Below are positions 15,722-21,669 of a stretch of DNA of 21,669 nt, piece by piece. Both the position numbers and the translations under genes were made by a program. The notes under the pieces are model-generated. The model ran no database searches and was not told the DNA's origin. It saw only the letters and a list, made by a program, of their open reading frames with translations. Position 1 is the stretch's first letter. Every line of letters begins with the position of its first letter. The stretch spans positions 1-21,669 of the forward strand of contig CAKARD010000011.1 of the NCBI GenBank assembly GCA_916720425.1. The letters are read 5' to 3'. Source of the DNA: an uncultured Kingella sp. (GTDB lineage Bacteria > Pseudomonadota > Gammaproteobacteria > Burkholderiales > Neisseriaceae).

Positions 15722-16654
15722 TTAAGTCCAATAATAACGCACAATGTGAAAAAATACAGGCGCAGCAAAACAAATACTGTCCACACGATCTAATACGCCA
15801 CCATGCCCCCGAATGGCACGCCCCCAATCACGTATGCCAAAATTTTTTTTGAGTAAATTCATGACTTCCCCGCCAAAAAAGCCCATAGTAACCAAGGTTG
15901 CACCTATAATGGTTGCTTGACCAAAACTAAACGGTGTAATCCAATACAAACTGCCAGCAAGTAAAGCCGATGCTGTGATACTTAATATTGCGCCCATAGC
16001 AACACGTCTGCTCCCCATTCTGCCGCCTGTCCGTCGCCAAATATAATAAAACACGTCCCCAACTTGTACGACCACAATCATAAACAATAACAGCAAGCTG
16101 TTATGTCCAGCAAAATGTTCTATAGGCAAAGTCATCAGTGCTGGAACATGAGACAAACAATAAACTGTAATCATCAATGCCCATTGAATTTTAGCGGTGC
16201 GTTCAAAAAATTGTTCACCATCACCAGATAACCGCCCCAAAATCGGCAATAACAAAAAAGCATAAACAGGAATCAATACCGTGAACATGCTATACCAATT
16301 ACTCATCACAAAATAATATTGCAACGGCAGTAAAACATAAAAACAAACCGCAACAGTATTATGATCACTACGGCGACAATAAACTTGTGTCATAAATTCG
16401 CGTAGGGCAGCAAAAGAAATACCAAAAAAAAGTAAGGTTATACCAATATGCCCTAACCATAGCGCAATCAACAAAATAATGGTTAGCCACCACCATGAAT
16501 AAACGCGAATATTGAACGCTTTAATTGCGCGTTCATTCACTATTTTACGCCTTTCTAAAATACGCCCAATCAAGGCAATCAAACTCAATACAATAAAAAT
16601 AACAAAAAATACAATACCCGCTTGTACAGGTAGCATGAAAGAAGATTCATTCAT
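15722..16654 (-). CDS. CdsA-family phosphatidate cytidylyltransferase-like protein
   Basis: Polytopic membrane protein, 310 aa from the ATG at 16654, which overlaps the plsC stop by 8 nt; the longer frame to 16759 runs through plsC and is rejected. CdsA makes CDP-diacylglycerol from phosphatidate and CTP. The C-terminal signature is recognisable: NLLKKNFGIRDWGRAIRGHGGVLDRVDS, including the D...GHGG..DR.DS core. About eight hydrophobic segments precede it. The usual upstream SPxKTxEG block is not seen: the matching region reads VGDVFYYIWRRTGGRMGSRR then AMGAILSITAS. It may therefore be a divergent YnbB-like paralogue rather than the housekeeping CdsA. The plsC neighbour supports a phospholipid role. 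Confidence 0.85.
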   Translation of the reverse strand: MNESSFMLPVQAGIVFFVIFIVLSLIALIGRILERRKIVNERAIKAFNIRVYSWWWLTIILLIALWLGHIGITLLFFGISFAALREFMTQVYCRRSDHNTVAVCFYVLLPLQYYFVMSNWYSMFTVLIPVYAFLLLPILGRLSGDGEQFFERTAKIQWALMITVYCLSHVPALMTLPIEHFAGHNSLLLLFMIVVVQVGDVFYYIWRRTGGRMGSRRVAMGAILSITASALLAGSLYWITPFSFGQATIIGATLVTMGFFGGEVMNLLKKNFGIRDWGRAIRGHGGVLDRVDSICFAAPVFFHIVRYYWT

Positions 16655-17342
16655 GATGAGATTCACTTTTTTTGGTGATAAGAGATTGACGATGTGCTTC
16701 ACGTTTGGCAACAGGTGCCAAAGCCAACATGGCATGGCGTGCACGAAGTAAAAAATCATCTTTACTTTCGTTAGGTAATAAACTCAAAGGTGTACCAATA
16801 TTTACATCACAAATCATAGGAACAGGAATAATTCTACCTTTGGGTAGTACACGGTTGATATTGTTTATCCAAATAGGTACAAATTCAACATCAGGGTTAT
16901 TGCGAGCAAGGTGATAAATGCCACTTTTAAAAGGCAATAATAACGTATCATCATCAGTATTACGCGTCCCTTCGGGAAAGATAATTAAAGATTGTTCATC
17001 TTGTAATGCTTGACTCATCTGCTCGGTAATAGCCAGTGGATTATTGCCATTGCGCATAATCAATAACCCATTAAATACATACTTAATAACAAAAGAACGC
17101 ATTTTGCCTTTAAGCCAATAATCGGCACCCGCAACAGGACGCGCCACTTTTCGCCAATGTTCGGGCAAAGAAATCCAAACTAATACAAAGTCCCCATGAC
17201 TGGCATGATTGGCAAAATAAACTTTCTTTTCAGGAGAAAATGATAATTCACTAGGAAACTTAGGGCGTACACCCGTTAAAAATGAAACCAGTAAATACAA
17301 ACTGGCACTGATTAGTTTTGCAAAAATAGCTTGTATTCTCAT
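16647..17342 (-). CDS. 1-acylglycerol-3-phosphate acyltransferase (PlsC family)
   Basis: Adds the second acyl chain to lysophosphatidate to make phosphatidate, the substrate of CdsA encoded next. Length 231 aa. Motif I is N-H-A-S-H-G-D with H46 and D51 (HX4D), motif III is FPEGTR at 122-127, and the VEFVPIWI stretch marks motif IV. An N-terminal hydrophobic segment (residues 7-25) anchors it to the inner membrane. It is the first gene of the plsC-cdsA-like-lpxL-like run and overlaps the next gene by 8 nt. The ribosome site is weak. Substrate acyl preference cannot be read from sequence. Confidence 0.9.
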   Translation of the reverse strand: MRIQAIFAKLISASLYLLVSFLTGVRPKFPSELSFSPEKKVYFANHASHGDFVLVWISLPEHWRKVARPVAGADYWLKGKMRSFVIKYVFNGLLIMRNGNNPLAITEQMSQALQDEQSLIIFPEGTRNTDDDTLLLPFKSGIYHLARNNPDVEFVPIWINNINRVLPKGRIIPVPMICDVNIGTPLSLLPNESKDDFLLRARHAMLALAPVAKREAHRQSLITKKSESHHE

Positions 17343-17457
17343 GATGAAATACGCAAGATAAAGTTATAAGCCATTTTAGCAGAATTTAACCTTCCCATAG
17401 AAGGCTTAGCATCTTTTATCATGTCAATCCGCCATGATAATATAAATAAATCATGAT

Positions 17458-17493
17458 GTTCCTCAAACACTGTACAACAATATTTTGAGGAAC
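17458..17493 (-). terminator. Candidate terminator of hslO
   Basis: Perfect 10-bp inverted repeat GTTCCTCAAA (17458-17467) / TTTGAGGAAC (17484-17493) with a 16-nt loop, beginning 5 nt past the hslO stop. The minus-strand sequence after it is T-rich but lacks a pure T-run, and the loop is longer than ideal. Confidence 0.55.
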
Positions 17494-17498
17494 GTATT

Positions 17499-18389
17499 TT
17501 ACTGTATCAAGGATCTATCTAATACTCCAGCTGATACCACATCTGCACCAAACAATGCATTAACATCAGCATCATCAAACGCATAGGCTTGATGGCAAAA
17601 ATCACAATTAACTGTAATGCTGCCTTCTTCTGCAACGATTTTGCCTATTTCTTCGCCCCCTAACATTAAAAGCATATCACTAACTTTATCGCGTGAGCAG
17701 GTACAGGCAAATTCTAAAGTTTCAGGTGTAAACACGCGTGGAGGCGTTTCATGAAACAGGCGATAAAGGATATTTTGTGCATCTAGGTTTAATAACTCAT
17801 GTGCTGTTAGTGTACTGGCTAATGTGCTAATTTGTTCCCATATTTCTATATCTAGTATTTCTTCGGGCAATTTTTGTACTAATAACCCACCCACGTGCTG
17901 ATCATCAGCAGCCAAGACGATATAAGTTTGCAACTGTTCTGAACGCGCCATATAATTCATCAACATACTGGCGATATTTTTCCCTTCTAATGGCACAATT
18001 CCTTGCCACGCTTCACCATTTGCTGGCTGTACTGTAATCGCAAAGATGCTGTTATTACCCAACAAATGCGCCAAATCAGCATCATCTGCAATCGTTACGC
18101 TTTCGTCCCATCGCGCCGTAGCCCGTACAGTATTATCAGAAGAGGCCTCTACGACCAGCATTTTTAATATCCCTTCCCCTTGTATTTGCATAATCAGCGA
18201 GCCGTCTGATTTTAAATTACTAGAAAGCAAACTGCCTGCAGCCAATAATTCACCTAAAGCACGACGGATCGCCACAGGATAATGTTTATTTGACACAATA
18301 TGTTGCCAAACATCATCTAAATGAATATGCAAACCCCTAACAGCAAAATCATCAAAAATAAAGCGTGTGAGTTGATTATTTTTTTCCAT
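17499..18389 (-). CDS. hslO: Hsp33 redox-regulated chaperone
   Basis: Cytoplasmic holdase activated by oxidation plus unfolding stress. At 296 aa it matches the family. The zinc switch is C229-T-C231 and C262-D-F-C265, i.e. CXC...CXXC with 30 residues between. The N-terminal domain begins MEKNNQLTRFIFDDFAVRG, with RALGELLAAGSLLSSNLK and QIQGEGILKMLVVEA further along, as in other Hsp33 proteins. It stands alone between a hairpin terminator downstream and a 193-bp AT-rich intergenic region upstream that also serves the divergent Spy-like gene. Both neighbours being stress-related suggests shared induction, but I see no clear heat-shock or CpxR box. Confidence 0.96.
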   Translation of the reverse strand: MEKNNQLTRFIFDDFAVRGLHIHLDDVWQHIVSNKHYPVAIRRALGELLAAGSLLSSNLKSDGSLIMQIQGEGILKMLVVEASSDNTVRATARWDESVTIADDADLAHLLGNNSIFAITVQPANGEAWQGIVPLEGKNIASMLMNYMARSEQLQTYIVLAADDQHVGGLLVQKLPEEILDIEIWEQISTLASTLTAHELLNLDAQNILYRLFHETPPRVFTPETLEFACTCSRDKVSDMLLMLGGEEIGKIVAEEGSITVNCDFCHQAYAFDDADVNALFGADVVSAGVLDRSLIQ

Positions 18390-18582
18390 TACTTTTCCTA
18401 GAATTTATTACATAAGTTTAATAAAATATGGTTTCATCTTAGAAAAAATCAAGAGTTAAACCCATTTGTAAAATCTTAGATTGATTATCAACACAAAATA
18501 TTTCATCTAATCCAAAATTTTTAACAGTAAATCGCGTATGATACAAAAGCTGATTTAATGATTAATTTGACAGGATAAGCAT

Positions 18583-19077
18583 ATGAACAAGACAGCAATT
18601 TTAGCCTGTGTTTTGTTGGCCAGCTCAGGTTTTAGCATGGCAGACTCTGACCATACTCACGATGTGCCATCACATCACAAACCATATCAAAAACATGATG
18701 GTTTACCACATGATTTGGCAAAACTTAATCTTACCGATGCACAAAAAAAGCAGATTCAAACTATTTTAGACCAAAATCGCCCTGCTAAACCCAACGATCA
18801 TGCAACCAGTCGTGAAGCCTTTCAACAAAAAATGCAACAACGCCAAGCACAAGAATTAAATATTATCAGCAGTCGAGTCTTTAATGAACAAGCTGCGCGT
18901 CAATTAATTAACGAACGCACCCAAGAACGTGCCCAGCTAGAACAAGACCATGCTGAACGTGAATTGCAAATGCTCAAAACACGTCATGCCATTTTCCAAG
19001 TATTAACGCCCGAACAACAACAGCAATTCATCTCCAACCAAAAACGCCACCCTGAGTTAAAAGACAAACGTCCATAA
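18583..19077 (+). CDS. Spy/CpxP-like periplasmic protein
   Basis: Small periplasmic protein, 164 aa, with a signal peptide at residues 1-20 (MNKTAILACVLLASSGFSMA). Two LTxxQ motifs, LTDAQKKQI near 51-59 and LTPEQQQQF near 141-149, define the Spy/CpxP family; the middle is long, charged helix. Spy is an ATP-independent chaperone, CpxP an inhibitor of the CpxA sensor. The first 25 mature residues are His-rich (DSDHTHDVPSHHKPYQKHDGLPH), a possible zinc or copper site. An AGGA ribosome site lies 7 nt before the ATG. It ends at a strong bidirectional terminator. The choice between Spy-like chaperone and CpxP-like regulator is open; no cpxAR is visible. Confidence 0.85.
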   Translation: MNKTAILACVLLASSGFSMADSDHTHDVPSHHKPYQKHDGLPHDLAKLNLTDAQKKQIQTILDQNRPAKPNDHATSREAFQQKMQQRQAQELNIISSRVFNEQAARQLINERTQERAQLEQDHAERELQMLKTRHAIFQVLTPEQQQQFISNQKRHPELKDKRP

Positions 19078-19119
19078 GTTTGTTTCATGGATAAATAACA
19101 GTAAAAATGGTTCTAATAA

Positions 19120-19151
19120 AAAAATCTGCACCCATCAAAGTGCAGATTTTT
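19120..19151. terminator. Bidirectional intrinsic terminator
   Basis: Perfect 12-bp inverted repeat AAAAATCTGCAC (19120-19131) / GTGCAGATTTTT (19140-19151) with an 8-nt loop, between the convergent Spy-like and flavoprotein genes. A-run and T-run flanks allow it to work on both strands. Confidence 0.88.
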
Positions 19152-19156
19152 GTTGC

Positions 19157-20563
19157 TTATAATTTCGCTGCTACATCACGCAATGCGGTGCGTAAACCCT
19201 CTTCAATCACAGGATGATAAAATGGCATATCTAACATTTGTGTAATGGTCATTTGCATTTGATGCGCCCAAGCGAGCAAATGTGCCAAATGTTCTGCACT
19301 GGGCCCAATTAATTCTGCACCTAAAAAGCGTTGGGTGTTTTTATCCGCATACACGCGCATAAACCCTTTATTTACCAACATCACTCGGCTACGTCCTTGA
19401 TTTTCAAATGAAACTGAACCGATAACAACCTCTGTGTCAAATTTATCTCCGTATTGATGTTGCAATGTCGCATAACGTGCACCAACACTGGCAATTTGTG
19501 GATTGGTAAACACAACGCCTATCATGCTGCGGCGCAAACCTTTGTTGACTTGAGGATAGGTACCCGCATTTTCACCTGCAATTTTGCCTTGATCAGCGGC
19601 TTCATGTAACAATGGCAATTGATTAGATGCATCACCCGCAATGAAAATGTGTGGAATACTGGTTTGCATGGTTAAAGGGTTGGCTACTGGTACACCACGC
19701 ACGTCTAATTCAATATTCAAGTTTTCCAAACCAATATTATCTACATTCGGACGGCGTCCCACCGCAGCGAGCAAATAGTCTGCTACAAATACACCGTTAT
19801 CCGTACCTTGCGACCATTTAACCTCCACTTTGCCATCAGCATTTAAAGTGGTTTCAGTTTTTGCATCTAAGTGCAAGGGTAAATCTTCACTAAATATAGC
19901 CACTGCTTCATCTTTTACGACAGGATCACTAATACCACCCAGCGCACCACCCACACCAAAAATTTCGACGTTTACGCCTAAACGGCTCAACGCTTGTCCC
20001 AATTCTAAACCAATGACGCCGGGTCCAAATACAGCAACACTCTGTGGCAAGGTATTCCATGAAAATACATCATCATTAACAATCAGTTTATCACCTAAAT
20101 TCTGCCATTGTGGCAAAATCACAGGGCGTGAACCTGTTGCAATGACAATACGTTCAGCTTTAATTTGTGTATGATTATCGATTTGTATAGTATGTTCGTC
20201 TAAAAACTTGGCTTGTCCCATGATACGTTTGTGTTCGTCCCATGCCATCACATCTTCCACCACAAAACCAACAAAACGATCGCGTTCAGATTTAACACGA
20301 TTCATCACTTGCACACCATTAACAGTCACAGAATTTTTATCCAAATGTATGCCAAATGGATCAGTATGCAAAGCATGATGGCGCGCTTCTGCAGCCGCAA
20401 TCAATAATTTAGAAGGCATACAACCCACGCGTGCGCATGTTGTACCAAATACATGGCTTTCAATCAAATAGACATTGTCAGTAAAGTGCAAAGCATTACG
20501 AAATGCACCCATACCCGCTGTACCACCACCTATAACAACCACATCTGCATTTAAATATTTCAT
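19157..20563 (-). CDS. Dihydrolipoamide-dehydrogenase-like flavoprotein
   Basis: FAD- and NAD(P)-dependent disulfide oxidoreductase of class I, 468 aa. The N-terminal FAD motif is GGGTAGMGA at 12-20. The redox disulfide is C43-ARVG-C48 in TTCARVGCMPSKLL, the second nucleotide fold is AVFGPGVIGLELG, and the FAD-contact block is IFIAGDASNQLPLLHEAADQG. The C-terminal acid-base pair is H450 and E455 in YHPVIEEG. CARVGC instead of the CLNVGC of standard Lpd marks the stand-alone subgroup, not encoded with a 2-oxoacid dehydrogenase and without a lipoyl domain. Its physiological partner is unknown. An AGGAG ribosome site lies 7 nt before the ATG. In Neisseria a similar gene neighbours a peroxiredoxin-glutaredoxin gene; that neighbour is absent here. 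Confidence 0.88.
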   Translation of the reverse strand: MKYLNADVVVIGGGTAGMGAFRNALHFTDNVYLIESHVFGTTCARVGCMPSKLLIAAAEARHHALHTDPFGIHLDKNSVTVNGVQVMNRVKSERDRFVGFVVEDVMAWDEHKRIMGQAKFLDEHTIQIDNHTQIKAERIVIATGSRPVILPQWQNLGDKLIVNDDVFSWNTLPQSVAVFGPGVIGLELGQALSRLGVNVEIFGVGGALGGISDPVVKDEAVAIFSEDLPLHLDAKTETTLNADGKVEVKWSQGTDNGVFVADYLLAAVGRRPNVDNIGLENLNIELDVRGVPVANPLTMQTSIPHIFIAGDASNQLPLLHEAADQGKIAGENAGTYPQVNKGLRRSMIGVVFTNPQIASVGARYATLQHQYGDKFDTEVVIGSVSFENQGRSRVMLVNKGFMRVYADKNTQRFLGAELIGPSAEHLAHLLAWAHQMQMTITQMLDMPFYHPVIEEGLRTALRDVAAKL

Positions 20564-20624
20564 ATAACTCTCCTACTATAAATTAATATTAGTATAATTA
20601 TAACCTATCTTAAAATGAAACTTA

Positions 20625-20666
20625 ATTGTTTTATTTAATATCATTAATAATATTAAATAAAACAAT
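20625..20666. repeat. Perfect 17-bp AT-rich inverted repeat
   Basis: Arm 20625-20641 (begins ATTGTTTTATTT) and arm 20650-20666 are exact reverse complements, with an 8-nt loop. Each arm has one G-C pair only. It lies 62-103 bp upstream of the flavoprotein ATG and downstream of aroG. Possible terminator partner, cruciform or operator. Confidence 0.8.
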
Positions 20667-20708
20667 AACGCTCATACTATACAATTAATAATATAATAAG
20701 AGCGTTAT
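20665..20708 (-). terminator. Candidate terminator of aroG with long AT loop
   Basis: ATAACGCTC (20665-20673) and GAGCGTTAT (20700-20708) form a perfect 9-bp stem over a 26-nt AT-only-like loop. On the minus strand it is followed by TTGTTTTATTT. It overlaps the neighbouring 17-bp palindrome by two bases, so the two stems compete slightly. Confidence 0.5.
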
Positions 20709-20771
20709 CTTCAATACGGCACAGTATTATCGTGCTACTTTAATTTGTCCTTCAACATACTCATACATCAC

Positions 20772-21623
20772 TTAAACCCGAACACAATTGGCTTCTGCCA
20801 ATAATTCCAATAATGTTTCGGTTTCTTCCCAACCAATACATGCGTCAGTAATGCTTTGTCCGTATTGTTCGGGTTTATCTTGTCGTCCTGCGATCAAATG
20901 ACTTTCTACCATAACGCCCATGATATTTTGTTCACCTGCGCGAATTTGATTGGCAACATCTTGCGCCACTTCCATTTGACGGCGATAATCTTTGCGACTA
21001 TTGGCATGACTACAATCAATCATTAACCGCGTTGCAACTTGTGCTTTGGTTAATTGTTCCACTGCGGCTTGCACATATTCGGTACTGTAATTGGGCTCTT
21101 TGCCACCACGCAAAATCACATGACAATCGGGATTACCTTCAGTATGTACAATAGCAGAATGACCATTTTTGGTTACTGATAAAAAGTGGTGCGAATGAGA
21201 AGCCGCACCAATCGCATCTATGGCAATTTTTAGATTACCATCTGTACCATTTTTGAACCCCACGGGGCAAGACAAACCACTGGCTAATTCGCGATGCACT
21301 TGGCTTTCCGTCGTGCGTGCGCCAATGGCACCCCATGCAATCAAATCAGCATAATATTGCGGTGTAATCATATCTAAAAATTCGGTTGCCGCAGGAATAC
21401 CTAAATGATTAATCGTCAATAATAATTTTCGTGCCTGACGTAAACCAAAATTAATATCAAAAGTATTATCTAAATATGGATCATTAATCAGCCCCTTCCA
21501 ACCTACTGTCGTACGCGGTTTTTCAAAATACACTCGCATCACAATGAGCAATTCTTTGGTGTATTTTTGACACAACGGCAATAAACGTTGTGCATATTCT
21601 ATAGCGGCATTGGGATCATTCAT
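20772..21623 (-). CDS. aroG: DAHP synthase (AroG-type), 5' part disrupted and off the right edge
   Basis: Condenses phosphoenolpyruvate and erythrose-4-phosphate to DAHP, the first step of the shikimate pathway. The 283 codons from the ATG at 21623 cover about the last four-fifths of an AroG protein (E. coli 350 aa). Family words are intact: VMRVYFEKPRTTVGWKG, GARTTESQVHRELASGLS, KNGTDG, HSAIVHTEGNPDCHVILRGG, MIDCSHANS and GVMVESHL. The ATG is probably not the native start, because it aligns inside the SIHDP motif of other AroG proteins and has no ribosome site. Just upstream the frame hits a stop, since the preceding 34 bases, coding VDNRLLVVIGPC, lie inverted on the other strand. As written the gene lacks the metal-ligand Cys (E. 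coli C61) and would be inactive. Confidence 0.9.
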   Translation of the reverse strand: MNDPNAAIEYAQRLLPLCQKYTKELLIVMRVYFEKPRTTVGWKGLINDPYLDNTFDINFGLRQARKLLLTINHLGIPAATEFLDMITPQYYADLIAWGAIGARTTESQVHRELASGLSCPVGFKNGTDGNLKIAIDAIGAASHSHHFLSVTKNGHSAIVHTEGNPDCHVILRGGKEPNYSTEYVQAAVEQLTKAQVATRLMIDCSHANSRKDYRRQMEVAQDVANQIRAGEQNIMGVMVESHLIAGRQDKPEQYGQSITDACIGWEETETLLELLAEANCVRV

Positions 21624-21667
21624 GGAGTTGATAACCGCTTATTGGTGGTAATCGGTCCTTGCTCCAT
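21622..21667. other. 34-bp inverted segment inside aroG with 6-bp inverted-repeat ends
   Basis: ATGGAG (21622-21627) and CTCCAT (21662-21667) are exact inverted repeats bounding 34 bp (21628-21661). On the plus strand the segment with its right repeat reads DNRLLVVIGPCS, a core AroG motif, although aroG lies on minus. Inverting it on paper gives a continuous minus-strand frame YGVDNRLLVVIGPCSMNDP that joins the rest of AroG without a gap. As written, the minus frame reads YGARTDYHQ then TAA. A genuine micro-inversion and a sequencing or assembly artefact are both possible. Confidence 0.9.
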
Positions 21668-21669
21668 AC

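Noticed and set aside
15717..15827. Longer N-terminus of the LpxL-like protein (36 or more extra residues)
   Set aside because: It overlaps the end of the CdsA-like gene in another frame and is Cys-rich and unlike the family.
17433..17455. CATGAT...ATCATG inverted repeat in the hslO-plsC gap
   Set aside because: Six-bp arms of low-complexity words with an 11-nt loop; expected by chance in this composition.
18201..18209. GCCGTCTGA, close to the Neisseria DNA uptake core
   Set aside because: A single partial match inside hslO coding sequence, with mismatches outside the core; no second copy or TTCAGAC word was found by eye. Likely chance.
20733..20771. Short in-frame reading MYEYVEGQIKVAR directly after the aroG stop
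   Set aside because: Only 13 codons, no ribosome site and no recognisable family; probably noise or a relic of an older C-terminus.

Overview
The window is 21.7 kb of dense, AT-rich (roughly 40% GC by eye) bacterial chromosome. I see no rRNA, tRNA, CRISPR array, insertion sequence or phage module. From remembered family sequences, TrpA, Fbp, AroG, HemN and Hsp33 look closest to Neisseriaceae (Betaproteobacteria). A near-absence of Neisseria DNA-uptake words and the low GC point away from Neisseria itself, towards a related AT-rich genus. The genus cannot be fixed by reading alone.

Layout. 1-2233 (minus): trpA with a NosF/NosY-type ABC exporter translationally coupled behind it; nosY runs off the left edge. 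2291-2758 (plus): a small membrane-anchored FixH-like protein. 2881-5193: fnr (minus) divergent from hemN (plus), an oxygen-sensing and anaerobic heme pair. 5238-6971 (plus): a DUF4153-type multi-pass membrane protein. 7020-9413: two unrecognised short proteins facing away from each other, then RNase HI and a membrane-tethered J-domain protein (plus). 9434-13702 (minus): a very tight run dnaQ-ispD-DUF3261 lipoprotein-ketosynthase-dehydratase-ketoreductase, the last four resembling the tail of an aryl-polyene (APE) lipid cluster. 13882-14859 (plus): fbp. 14874-17342 (minus): a phospholipid/lipid A operon plsC-cdsA-like-lpxL-like. 17499-18389 (minus): hslO (Hsp33). 18583-19077 (plus): a Spy/CpxP-like periplasmic protein. 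19157-20563 (minus): a stand-alone dihydrolipoamide-dehydrogenase-like flavoprotein. 20772-21669 (minus): aroG, reaching the right edge.

The most striking observation is at the right edge. The aroG reading frame breaks at 21623, and the missing conserved block (LLVVIGPCS) is present in the next 34 bases but on the opposite strand, bounded by perfect 6-bp inverted repeats (21622-21627 and 21662-21667). Flipping the 34-bp segment on paper restores an uninterrupted AroG frame on both sides. This is a clean two-sided micro-inversion: a real (possibly reversible) DNA rearrangement that switches off the entry enzyme of the shikimate pathway, or a sequencing/assembly artefact near a contig end.

Other items: a perfect 17-bp A/T-rich palindrome and an overlapping 9-bp inverted repeat between aroG and the flavoprotein gene; APE-like genes embedded in the dnaQ-ispD operon; and a CdsA-like protein whose usual SPxKTxEG motif is not visible.
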